Source of the DNA: Apiotrichum sp. Y4204
Lineage: Eukaryota > Basidiomycota > Tremellomycetes > Trichosporonales > Trichosporonaceae
Assembly (NCBI GenBank): GCA_025531455.1
Contig: JAMYHL010000009.1
Location: 682,001-746,000, forward strand
Direction of reading: 5' to 3'
Length of the DNA: 64,000 bases
Shown here one piece after another: positions 1 through 10,585 of this stretch. The notes beneath the pieces are model-generated. The model was not told the DNA's origin, did not search any database, and was given only the letters and a program-made list of their open reading frames with translations. Position numbers and translations under genes: made by a program. The stretch's first letter is position 1. Every line of letters begins with the position of its first letter.

Positions 1-632
1 CCAGCGGAATGCTGGGCTGATGTACAAGTACTGGCTTGCGCTTTTCGGAACACTTATTGTGAACTTCATCGGCTGCCTCTTCAACATGTTCGGAGGTGGA
101 TCAATGTGAGTGTAGATCTCAACGTGCCACTTTGTTAACACCAGCGCGTCTGTGGCCACGTCTGCCGGCTACCTCGTGTTCATCACGCTCTTCTCGTTCG
201 TGCTGTGGTACTACCCGATCTACACTGGATGGTGCCGCATCAACAAGCGCGGCGCCGCCATTCTGTTTTGTGAGCTGCGCCGACTCTCTGTGAGCTTCCT
301 CCTAACTCTCAGACCTCTACTTTATCTTTGGCGGCTTCCACCTCCTGTACTCGCTCTACATGGCGATCGGCGCGCCGACAACTGGCTCGGCTGGCCTGTA
401 CGTCACGATCGCGAACCTGATCTCGCACAAGAACGTCTGGGTTATCATCGCCGGCGTCTTTGGCATCGTCGCCTCCCTCGGCTGGCTGATGCAGACCGTC
501 GGCGGCTTGGTCCTGTACAAGCTTGTCTGGAACTTTAAGAACAACAACGCCGAGATCAACTGGGCCAACGCCAAGACTGAGTTTACGGGTCTCAAGACCA
601 TCTTCAACCTCTTCCGCAAGTCGCGCTCGTAA
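1..632 (+). CDS. SCAMP-family secretory carrier membrane protein, 3' part (5' truncated by window)
   Basis: This is the C-terminal part of a secretory carrier-associated membrane protein, a tetraspan protein of post-Golgi and endosomal membranes involved in vesicle trafficking. Three exons join cleanly: about 2-105, 145-269 and 313-632, with GTGAGT/GTGAGC donors and CAG acceptors. The joined protein reads through hydrophobic segments such as YWLALFGTLIVNFIGCLFNM, YLVFITLFSFVLWYYPIYTG and FYLYFIFGGFHLLYSLYMAI, then VWVIIAGVFGIVASLGWLMQ and a polar tail ending FRKSRS. The WYYPIYTG segment and the IGAPTTGSAG loop are typical of SCAMPs. The N-terminal cytoplasmic region (NPF repeats in animals) lies outside the window. 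It is convergent with the chaperonin gene that follows. Confidence 0.85.
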
Positions 633-1103
633 GGAGCCTCACAGTGGTGGGCTAGGTTGTGCTAGGACGCAGCGGCAGTGAGCAGAGACCGGAGCTAGTG
701 AACCCCGGAGGTCGTCAGAAGCCCTGGAGGCAGGAGGAGCCCAAAACACATGAATCGTACGACACCAACACAAGCCTAGCGCGTCCACCAAAGCTGTGGT
801 CCGCGCTGGGCGACCCACGATTAGAGACGTGCCCGTGCAAAATCCGTAGTGTATTTTCTATCCGTACGTAGCGGCGTGTACCGCGATGCAATAGAGAGCT
901 CGGACAATGCTGCGACTTTCAGAAGAATTGCGGAGCCGTGGTCGTCAATGGTGAAGGGTGGCAAATGGCCAAAGACCAAAGCCACTCCCCATTTCAACGC
1001 GTGTCGCAAATGTACATCTACTGTAGGAATGTGCATAATGATTCTGCCGTATAATAGCGCCTCTCTCTAGCGACCCACCACTCCATCTCCCTCCTCCCGT
1101 CCA
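633..1103. other. intergenic, convergent 3' regions
   Basis: Stretch between the SCAMP stop and the CCT4 stop. Only short overlapping ORFs are present on both strands, with no splice-consistent or family-like reading. It presumably holds the two 3' UTRs and polyadenylation signals. Confidence 0.6.
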
Positions 1104-2939
1104 TTACCTGCTGAAGATGAGGTCGTCAACGCGAAGGATGAGTGAGACGGTCTCGGTGGCGAGCTCGAGCGCGGACGTGGACACGAGAAGGGGTTGGACG
1201 ACGCCCTCGGAGGCAATGTTCGAGATGATGCCCTTCTTCACGTTGATGCCTGCGTTGGCATCGCCGAGCGCGTGCTTGTTCCGCAGCTCGGTGACGATCG
1301 AAATGGGGTTCAGACCCGCGTTCTCCGCCAGCGTCGTGGGGATGATCTCGAGCGCCTCCGCAAACGCCTGGTAGCAGTACGCCTCCTTGCCCTTGAGCGT
1401 CTGGGCGTACTGGTTCAGCAGGCGCGAGACGTGCACCTCGGGAGCGCCACCACCAACAATCAGAGCACGCTTCTTCACCAGACAGCGGACCACACAGAGC
1501 GCGTCATGGAGAGAGCGCTCCGACTCCTCGAGAACAAGAGCGTTGGCACCTGTGCACACGACCGAGACGGTCTTGCCCGGGTTCTTGACGCCGGTGATCT
1601 TGACGACCTTGGCGCCCGACACGTTGGTCTCCTCTACGAGCTCAGCGTGGCCCAGCTTGTCCTCCGTGAACTGCTCAATGTCGGCGACGGGCTTGGCGCC
1701 GGTCGACTTGGAGATGAACTCGATCTCGTCACGCTCGATGTCCTTGATGACCATGATCTTAAGCTTGGCCAGGAAGTGGAGGGAGAGGTCGGTAACGGCG
1801 TCGCGGAGGATCGACTTCTGGACGAGAAGGACGTTGCATCCGGTCTTCTTGATGCGCTTGCAGAGGTTGAGGAGGTACTGGCGTTCCTCCTTCAGGATGC
1901 GGTCCATCTGGCGGTAGTCGTTGACGACGATCTGGTTGTCCATCTGAGGTTAGCAAGAAGTACGGTGAAACAACCTACGTCAGGCTTGGGAGACGAGAGC
2001 TGGAACTGGATAAGACCAATCTTGGCCTTCTCCATGCGTGTAGGGCCACCAGCGCTGGAGATCACAGTCTGGTTAAGGGCAAGGCCATCGATGAGCTCGG
2101 TGTCCTCAATGGTGCCGCCAACCTTCTTGACGAGACGGATATCGCGAAGGTCGACATTGGACGACGTGGAGGTGACAAGGCGGGTGACGGCCGAGACGGC
2201 AATGGGGGCAAGGACGGACGAGTACTGGGAGACAATCTTCGAGTTAAGCGACGTAGACGCGGCGCGGAGGAGAGCATCGCGGTCGTTGAGGTCGACGGGG
2301 GTGGACATCTGCTCGAGGAACTCGACCGCCTTCGCCGCGGCACCCTGGAAAGCCAGTGCTATTGTGGTCGGGTGAATGCCCTGGCTGAGCAGCTTCTCCG
2401 CTGCGGACAGCAGGCTTCCAGCGAGCACGACAACACTCGTGGTTCCGTCGCCAGCCTCAATGTCCTGCGCCTTCGACAACTCGACAAGCATGCGCGCGGC
2501 GGGGTGGAGGACCGCCATGTGCTGCAGAATCGTGGCACCGTCGTTGGTGATGACGACTTCGCCAGTTGAGGTGGTGATCTGTCTGTAAGCTCATATGTCA
2601 AGAGTGTAGCTTACCATCTTGTCCATTCCCTTCGGTCCAAGCGACGTGCGCACGGCGTCGGCAACAGCTGAACGTCAGTCGGCCTTCATCACCCTCAAGC
2701 CAGATACATACCCTTGGCAGCGTTCATGTTTGACAAGCGGACCTCAGTCGGCTTTCCCTGGTACTGTCAGCACGAGTTTATGCGGCAAGGACAACAGCCT
2801 GTTGGCTGTTGTGACTGCGGGCTAAAGCCGACGCGTCGCCACCATCACGAACTTTGTCGGTGAACGATCCATCAGCGATGCTCGCCCCCGCGACGAGCGA
2901 GGCGGAGGCGGAAGCAGGAGGGGCAGCGGCAGCAGCCAT
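1104..2939 (-). CDS. CCT4: T-complex protein 1 subunit delta (CCT4)
   Basis: Subunit of the cytosolic group II chaperonin TRiC/CCT, the double-ring ATPase that folds actin, tubulin and WD-repeat proteins. On the minus strand, exons are 2939-2853, 2757-2712, 2667-2615, 2578-1979 and 1943-1104, totalling 1626 nt or 541 aa, the usual size for the family. Chaperonin motifs are in order: [11 protein letters not shown] near the N-terminus, the nucleotide-binding [12 protein letters not shown], and [13 protein letters not shown] in the C-terminal equatorial half. The apical stretch [20 protein letters not shown] and the following [14 protein letters not shown] identify delta rather than other CCT paralogues. 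The start at 2939 opens with an Ala/Pro/Ser-rich tail ([14 protein letters not shown]), common in fungal CCT subunits. It shares a divergent promoter with the Gpi16 gene. The first donor is the weak GTTCGT, chosen because it gives SFTDKGKPTEVR. Confidence 0.95.
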
Positions 2940-3369
2940 TTTCGTGATGTTTCGTGAGGGGCGAGTAAAGCTTTTGAGAAATTGAGAAGTTTGTCAAGCT
3001 GCTTTGCTCGCTGTCAATGAAAGGCGAAGTGGAGTGGATGAATGTTGTCGTTGTGGAAGGTGGTGGTGTCGCGACGAAAGTTGGGAAACGCGCAGGCACA
3101 TGTCGACGACACGCTCATCAGTTCAAGGGAAGCAAATTAGGTAACGTCACGTGTTGTTCACGGGAGCATTTTTGGTGCAAGATCACTGCATGCACTTCAT
3201 GCACTGCACATGCCTGCTGGGTGAGTCCTGGGTGAGTCTGACGTCGTCGACGCGATCGACAACAGCGAGAAAGGGTGTGGAGGTCCGTCAGCACAGCGGT
3301 CACCGCAAGACACAATTGAATCAACCAACCTTCTTACATTGCTTATCATCACTACTCAACAAACCACTC
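2940..3369. promoter_or_regulatory. divergent promoter CCT4 / GPI16, with an E-box
   Basis: A 430-bp gap between the two start codons must hold both promoters. A perfect CACGTG E-box lies at 3148-3153, inside TCACGTG, the core bound by bHLH factors such as Cbf1- or SREBP-type proteins. A run of TGCA-rich words follows at 3186-3218. No TATA box is obvious. Confidence 0.5.
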
Positions 3370-5198
3370 ATGAGGTTGCTGAGCTGGGCCGCAGTGCTCT
3401 CCGTGGCTACCGCGACATCAAGCTTACCAAAAGGAGATGTGTTCCACGAGTCCCTCACTCTCCATCCGTTGCCGGACGGCAAGCTGAGCGTGCGGTTTGA
3501 GTTCACGACGCATTTTGCATTGCACCACAGCGACGGACGCACTCGTGAGCTAGATGAACTGTGTATCGAAAGCTGAAATGCAGCCCAGTCACATCACAGC
3601 CTCACACCGCCTGTTCTCCTCTTGCCCCTGGAGAAGAGCCACGTCTCGGAGCTGACAGTTTCGTTCACGGCCGGACAGTGGCCGCAGCTGCGGCATGGCG
3701 AGAGCGGTCCGTTAAGCTACGAGGCTGGTGGAGGCGGCGGTGAGGTGCGAGGATGGATCTCGGGGAACGACACGGATAAGTCGTGGGACGACGTCACACA
3801 CGCTATGGCCGGTCTGTTCTGTTCAACCGTCGGCGCAGAGGAGATGGGCGAGAACGTGCGCACATTTGGAGGGCTGTACCCCTCGGCACGCGCCCGCGAG
3901 GGTGAGTATACTCCTTTATTGCATCATATATGGCACCATTCTCTGACAATAGATCTCTCCCACTACTACGTCTCCAACCCCGTCCTCCATCTGTGCACGG
4001 AGAACCTTACCCCGTTCCTCTCGCTCCTCCCTTCCAAAGGCCTCTCGGGACTGTCTACTCTTCTCGCTCAGCCACATGTGGTGCTCTCCTGGGGCTTCAA
4101 GACAGAGGGAATCGATGTCGTGATGCCTGATGGAGATTTTCCCGGAACATGGACTGGCTGGTGGGAGGGAATCATCGACCTCGTACCCCAAGGGGGCGGC
4201 AGCCGCGCCTTCTCCATCTCCTCGCTGTTTAAGAAGAATCTCCCCCGTGCCTTCCCCCGCGCGTCGTCGTCATCTCTCCGTCTTATAATGCCCAAGGGAG
4301 GAATCAACATTGATACTCCGCCTCCCAAATCGAGCAAACAGTGGATCGATGGCGAGCGCCGTGAGGTGGTGGAGTGGGATCTTCTTCAGCCCGAACTGGC
4401 CGGCAAGGACATCAAATTCAGCTTTGAGGGCGAGGACCACTTTGTTCACCGTAGGTCCTTCCCATTGTATGCTGCTGACCCACCAGCACAGCGCTTTGAT
4501 GCCCCGGGAATCACCATTTCTCGGTTGGCAGCTGACCGCCACGCCTCGGACGCGACATTTGTGGTAGAGCTCACTAACAATGCGGACGTCGATCGTGAAG
4601 CAATCTACTCTGAGGTTTGGCCATGGTGGGTCAAGGGCTGGATGAGCGAGATGGACGTTTCTGTCAAGGGTAGTGATTGCAATGGTAGGTGTCAAACGCC
4701 CAAACATCTACTGAAACCGCAGACATTCTGCACTCGGTCGAGTACCACCCGTCTCTGCCCCCTACTCCGTCGACGACGTCCATCCATCTCCACCTTTCGC
4801 TACCAGCGAAAAGTACCGTCGTCATTAGCCTCCCATTTACGAAGCTCACGCTCAAGTACACGGACCACGTGCCGGATGCTGAGCGCGGTCGTGAGATTCC
4901 TCCATCAATCCTCACGCTGCTGGATATTGAGGGCGAGGACGACCAGACAGGCGACGACAATGTGGAAATAGGCACAAACGCCGTGCTCCGTTCTTCGCGT
5001 CGGCGCGTTTTTGGCCCCAAGCTCCTGCTCGATGTCCCAACACCCGACTTTTCCATGCCGTACAACGTCATCATCATGACCTCGACAGTGATGGCCATCT
5101 TCTTCGGCTCGATTCAGGGTCGTCTCATCCGTCGCTGGGGATGGGTTGAAAAAGAGGAGAAAGCGGACGCAGACGAGGCCAAGGCCAAGACGGAATAG
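3370..5198 (+). CDS. GPI16: GPI transamidase subunit Gpi16 / PIG-T
   Basis: Luminal subunit of the ER GPI-transamidase that attaches GPI anchors to proteins. Exons 3370-3560, 3600-3901, 3953-4450, 4487-4684 and 4723-5198 sum to 1665 nt (554 aa). An N-terminal signal peptide (MRLLSWAAVLSVATATS) is followed by family signatures: SELTVSFTAGQW, DKSWDDVTHAMAGLFC, VLHLCTENLTPF, GLSGLSTLLAQ, LLDVPTPDFSMPYNVI. The Cys in GLFC (about residue 138) aligns with the Cys that forms the disulfide to the catalytic subunit Gpi8/PIG-K. A single C-terminal membrane helix (YNVIIMTSTVMAIFFGSI) and a short charged cytosolic tail end the protein. The first intron (3561-3599) is the least certain junction. Its GTGTAT donor, CTGA branch and CACAG acceptor give DELLTPPVLLLPLEK; a rival splice would need a 21-nt intron. 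Confidence 0.93.
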
Positions 5199-6179
5199 AC
5201 GAGACATATATCTCTGTAATGCAATACCTACCAACTAGAATAACTAGAGGGAGAAACATCTGGGAGTGGAACACGACATTGCCGGCGGACTGGGTGGGGG
5301 AACACCATCGTACCCGTGGCTGTAACATGGCAGCAACGAGTGGCAGCGGCGCTTGCCGCTACGCGGCTGTGGAATCTACGTGCCGCACGTATTCCCTGGC
5401 CGGGCAGTGAAATACGTATCCTTCCGGGGCAACACAAGAGTCGCAGCGGGGCTACAGGGTGCGAGACTGAGCACGACAGTCCGAGACCGACGGAGCTGGA
5501 GTTCTAGACAAGCCCGGTGATGTGCATAACCAGGCGCTACCAAAGTTTCTCCTCAATTTTGGTGGTGGTTGCAGCTGGTTGGTTACTACTCTTGTTCTTT
5601 CCCTTATATCTCTATCATTTTCCAACAAAACCTCACTTTTGAGTGACTGATTTTCCAATATTCTAGTATCCCCCACCTCGGATTCCATACCCAGCACACC
5701 ACCGTGCGCCTGCAGTCACCACCACCGACCAATTCTAGCTCGTCGTCGGTCGACTCGTCGGCGAAACCCAGGCAGGTGAGCACGGATGCATCTGAGATTG
5801 CGAGCGCGATCTGTGATCCTGTGTAGCAGCAGTTTCCAACAACGCGTCCCCGATCGTCCTTTGTACTATGAGTGCAGGCTGCAGTGGTTGACACGATTAG
5901 TCGCATTTAATTTTTCTGTTGCTCGGAAAAAGTAGCGGATAACCAAACAAAAATTCGGGAAGACGATTTGCTCACCAGCTTCTCCCCCCATTCAGCCCAG
6001 CCGGCCCAGCCAAATTCAGAGCCAGGGTGAAAAATTATTCCAACACACGCACACAGCCGGACACAGCCGTTCGTCTCGATAAAGCAAAAAGGAGACGAAA
6101 AAAAACGGTCAATCACAGCACGCTAGGTGAAAGGCGCTCTCCAACGAGACCAACAAAAGAACAAAAAAGAAAAGAAAAG
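5199..6179 (+). promoter_or_regulatory. upstream region of the C1-THF synthase gene
   Basis: Gap between two co-oriented genes. Short ORFs only. The last 100 bases before the ATG are A-rich (AAAAAGGAGACGAAAAAAAA-like runs at 6086-6107 and 6149-6180), which looks like a 5' leader. No TATA box or recognised operator was seen. Confidence 0.45.
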
Positions 6180-9100
6180 ATGTTGAACACATCTCTTCTT
6201 CTCGCTGCTAGATCCTCGCCATCACCGCGGCATTGTATGCGCTCTCCATCCTCTTCATCCCTCGTCGCGTCTCTCTCGAGCACGATTGCCCGCAGGAACG
6301 CCACTACGACAACAACGTTTGGTTCTGCCACTTTTGCTCCCATTCGGACCCTCACATCGCGCATCTCCCCGGCTCGGATTGCCGCGACACCTGCACCGTC
6401 CCACGCCCACCACATCTCTTCTGTGGCTTCTCCTTTCTCGTTCTCCCCCATCCCCCGCCGCTCCCTCTTCACCTCCTCTACCCTCCACGCAACCGCCAAC
6501 ATGGCCGCCGAGACTGGATCTGCTCAGATCATTGACGGCAACGCGATTGCAAAGTGAGTATGCCCGGGAAAGGTACTTTGCGAGCGGATTGGGCCAGGTT
6601 AGACCGTGGTCGGGAATGTGGGACACGTTGCCTCACCTTCTCCGACCGCATCGGAGTGTAGGAGACCGCGTCTGGGGCACCAGAGACACATTTGCTGGAT
6701 GTGCTAGTGCATGCTCGGGAAAGTGCATGCCCTAGTGCGTGTTCACCACCAGCGAACGGAGAAGGTAGCGCGCGTGGCTCGGGCTTGAGGAGGGGCTCCG
6801 GCACTCGCACACACGATGTACTGGCATCGCTTGTCCATACATGTCACGCCTGCGCATATGGCATGGCTAGAGCCTGATGGTGTCACTACCAGTGGGCAGC
6901 TCGTGGGATGATCACTGCCGTGACCGCCATGTCCCCGTTCCACGCCGTTCCATGCCGGGGCTTTTTGATCGGATCACTGATCACTGACTGCCAGGGACAT
7001 TCGCCAGTCGCTCGCCAAGACTATTGCCGACATCCAGTCGAAGAACCCCAGCTTCCATGCGCCGGTTCTCAACATTTACCAGCTGGGCTCTAACCCGGCC
7101 TCGAGCACGTACATCCGTATGAAGCTCAAGGCCGCCGAGGAGTCGGGTATGAAGGTCAACCACATCCAGATCCCTTCGGATGCCGAGGCTGAGGGCTCGA
7201 CCCCGGGTGAGGCTGTTGCCAAGGTTCTCAAGGCCGTCCAGAAGGACAACGCCGACGACAAGATCTCGGGTGTTCTTGTCCAGCTCCCTCTCGAGGGCGC
7301 GACCAAGGAGCAGGAGAAGGCTGTTGTCGACGCCATCTCGGTTACCAAGGATGTCGACGGCTTCCACCCGGAGAACATCGGTCTTCTCTCCAGCCGCATC
7401 TCGGAGCCCTACTTCACCCCCTGCACCCCTGCCGGTATCATCCGTCTCATCGACTCGACCGGCTTCGACCTCAAGGGCGCCAACGTTGTCGTCCTCGGCC
7501 GCTCGGACATTGTCGGCTCCCCCGTCTGCTCTCTTCTCCGCAAGCGCGATGCCACCGTTACCCAGTGCCACTCGCGCACCGTCGGCATTGACAAGATCAT
7601 CAAGGGCGCCGACGTCGTTGTCGCCGCCATTGGCCAGGCCCAGTTCGTCAAGGGCGACTGGATCAAGCCCGGAGCCATCGTCATCGACGTCGGCACCAAC
7701 TTCATCCCCGACGCTTCCAAGAAGTCTGGCCAGCGCATGGTCGGTGACGTTGACTTTGAGAGCGCGTCCAAGGTCGCTTCGTTTATCACCCCCGTTCCCG
7801 GAGGTGTTGGCCCCATGACCGTTGCCATGCTCATGAACAACACCTTCCTTGCCGCCAAGCGCCAGTGGGAGGCCGCCCGTGAGCGCAAGTTCAACCCCCT
7901 TCCCCTTGTCCTCAAGGAGCAGGTCCCGTCGGACATTGAGATTGCGGTCGCTCAGACCCCCAAGCCCGTCGCCGAGATTGCCTCCGAGATGGGCGTCCAG
8001 TCCGATGAGCTCGAGTCGTACGGCAAGTACAAGGCCAAGCTTGAGCTTTCCATCCTTGAGCGTCTTGCCAACCGCAAGGACGGCAAGTACATTGTCGTTG
8101 CCGGTATCACCCCCACTCCCCTCGGTGAGGGCAAGTCGACCACCACCATTGGTCTCGTTCAGGCCCTCGGTGCCCACCTCAACAAGGTTGCCATCGCCTG
8201 TGTCCGTCAGCCTTCGCAGGGCCCGACCTTTGGTGTTAAGGGTGGTGCCGCCGGTGGTGGTTACTCTCAGGTCATCCCCATGACCGAGTTCAACCTCCAC
8301 CTTACCGGCGACATTCACGCCGTCACTGCCGCCAACAACCTTCTCGCTGCTGCCATTGACGCCCGCATGTTCCACGAGTCGACCCAGTCGGACAAGGGCC
8401 TCTTCAACCGTCTCTGCCCGCCTAAGAAGGGTGTTCGCTCGTTCTCCAAGCCCATGCTTGCCCGTCTCCAGAAGCTCGGCATCAACAAGACCAAGCCCGA
8501 GGAGCTCACCGAGGAGGAGGCTGCCCGCTTCGCCCGTCTTGACATTGACCCCTCGACCATCACCTGGAACCGCGTTCTTGACACCAACGACCGCTACCTC
8601 CGCAAGATCACCGTCGGCCAGGCCCCCACCGAGAAGGGCTTCACCCGCGAGACCCAGTTCGACATTGCCGTCGCCTCGGAGGTCATGGCTGTCCTTGCCC
8701 TCTCGACCGACCTCGCCGACATGCGCGACCGTCTCGGCCGCATGGTCGTCGCTTCGTCCAAGAACGGTGACGCCATCACCGCTGAGGACATTGGCTGTGC
8801 CGGTGCCATGGCTGTTCTCATGAAGGACGCTATCAAGCCCACCATCATGCAGACCCTCGAGGGCACTCCTGTCTTCGTTCACGCCGGCCCCTTCGCCAAC
8901 ATTGCCCACGGCAACTCGTCGATCATCGCCGACCGCATCGCCCTCAAGCTTGCCGGTACTGAGGAGGGTGACGATGAGTCGCGCAACGGTTACGTCGTCA
9001 CCGAGGCTGGCTTCGGTGCCGACATTGGTATGGAGAAGTTCTGCAACATCAAGACCCGTGTCTCGGGCCTCAGTCCCAACGCTGTTGTCCTTGTTGCCAC

Positions 9101-9809
9101 CATCCGTGCCCTCAAGATGCACGGTGGTGGTCCTGCCGTTACCCCCGGCAAGGTCCTCGACCCCGTCTACTCGTCAGAGAACCTCGAGCTCCTTGAGAAG
9201 GGCTGCGCGAACCTCGGCAAGCACATTGAGAACGCCAAGAAGTTCGGCCTTAAGGTCGTTGTTGCCATCAACCGCTTCTCGGCCGACACCCCCGCTGAGA
9301 TGGAGCTTGTCCAGAAGTACGCTCTCCAGGCCGGTGCCGACTACGCCGTCCCTGCCAACCACTGGGCCCAGGGTGGTGCTGGTGCCGTCGAGCTCGCCGA
9401 GGCCGTCATCGAGGCGTGCAAGGACGACTCGCAGTTCAAGTTCCTCTACGACGTCGAGCTCCCGCTTGAGCAGAAGATGGAGATTATCGCCAAGGAGATG
9501 TACGGTGCCGACGGTGTCGCGCTCTCGGACGAGGCCAAGGCCGAGGTCGAGCGCTACACTCGTCAGGGCTACGGCCACCTCCCCATCTGCATGGCCAAGA
9601 CTGCCCTCTCGCTCTCGGACGACCCGAGCAAGAAGGGTGTGCCCACCGGCTTCACCCTCCCTATCCGCAACGTCCGCCTCTCGGCCGGCGCCCAGTTCGT
9701 CTACCCGCTTGTCGGCGACATGTCCACCATGCCCGGTCTCACCACCCGCCCGGGCTTCTACGACATTGACCTCGACCCCGAGACTGGCGACATCGTTGGT
9801 CTCTTCTAA
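6180..9809 (+). CDS. ADE3: C1-tetrahydrofolate synthase, trifunctional (MTHFD1-type), possibly dual-targeted
   Basis: Trifunctional folate enzyme: methylene-THF dehydrogenase, methenyl-THF cyclohydrolase and formyl-THF synthetase. It supplies one-carbon units for purines, thymidylate and methionine. Exons are 6180-6553 and 6995-9809, 1062 aa. Dehydrogenase/cyclohydrolase motifs: [13 protein letters not shown] (catalytic Tyr/Lys), VQLPLE near residue 219, [10 protein letters not shown] and [14 protein letters not shown]. Synthetase motifs: the P-loop [11 protein letters not shown] near residue 497, [13 protein letters not shown] and [13 protein letters not shown]. The first 107 residues are rich in Arg, Ser, Thr and Ala with almost no acidic residues, as in a mitochondrial presequence. 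A second in-frame ATG at 6501 (AACATGG context) would give a 955-aa protein, close to the length of cytosolic yeast Ade3. The single intron is 441 nt, far above the local norm. Yeast has separate cytosolic (ADE3) and mitochondrial (MIS1) genes; here one gene may make both forms. Confidence 0.96.
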
Positions 9810-10585
9810 TCGCATTGCGATACCCCTGGCTATATGGGCCACACTTCCCCCTATGATCACCTCGATCAGAATACCAATTATACATTTGATCCCCCCAAAA
9901 GCGCGACTTCAACACGCATAGAAATGTACTTCATAGCATGCATAGCCTCAACGGCGTATTCAACTATTTTTAGGTGCACCCACATCCTGGTAGCAGCATG
10001 GTTTACAGGGCCGAAAAAACGGCCCAAACGTGGTGACATTCCGCCAGGATACGCAAGATCCGGTCGTGGAACGCGGGGTCCCCGCCAAGACGGAGTCCCG
10101 ATTCAGAAGTCGGATAACCACGCCAGCGCGGATGAGCGGCGCGGTGGACGCGGCCAGCAAGCTAGCCATGCTGCCAGGCGGACCGCAGGCGGATCGCAGG
10201 CGGAGTGCGCCGCTTGCAGAGGCAAGAGGCCAACTGCCGGCGGCACGGCGGCCATGTCCGGGCGCTTACGGCTGCAGGGGCTACAGTGTCGCAGTGGCGC
10301 AGTGGCGCAGGCAGCAAGCGCGCAGTTCACCATACAAGCAGACAGCACTGAAAGGGTGGTCACCCCAGTGCGGCCTAGTTCCGAGCGAGCATCAATATCG
10401 TGGTGAGTATTGTGTTGCAACGCAGCACCGCCGCTCTCGGCGGCCCAAAGGCTAGCGAGCACGCAACAATTGATATTGAACGATCGCCTGTCCTTTTTTT
10501 TTTCTTCTTTTTACCCCCATCTCCATCTCCTGCATCCATCACATCCATCGCATCCACCGCGTCCCATCTCATCCTATCCGCATTC
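9810..10585 (+). promoter_or_regulatory. C1-THF synthase 3' region and arginase promoter
   Basis: Short ORFs only. GC-rich near-repeats (GCAGGCGGA words at 10187-10206, GTGGCGCA words at 10291-10309) lie upstream. A strong pyrimidine tract with T runs at 10490-10580 immediately precedes the arginase ATG, typical of fungal core promoters and 5' leaders. A GATA core lies at about 10472. Confidence 0.45.

Noticed and set aside
1194..2375. 393-codon plus-strand ORF
   Set aside because: Antisense shadow of CCT4; it crosses the CCT4 intron without family resemblance.
3563..3583. 21-nt intron in GPI16 (GTATCG to GCAG)
   Set aside because: Too short for a spliceosomal intron; the 39-nt alternative keeps frame and has a branch-like site.
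6981..9122. 713-codon minus-strand ORF
   Set aside because: Exactly antisense to the strongly conserved C1-THF synthase exon; an artefact of GC-rich codon bias.
8902..9921. 339-codon Ser/Arg/Pro-rich plus-strand ORF
   Set aside because: Alternative frame inside the C1-THF synthase; low-complexity content comes from codon bias.
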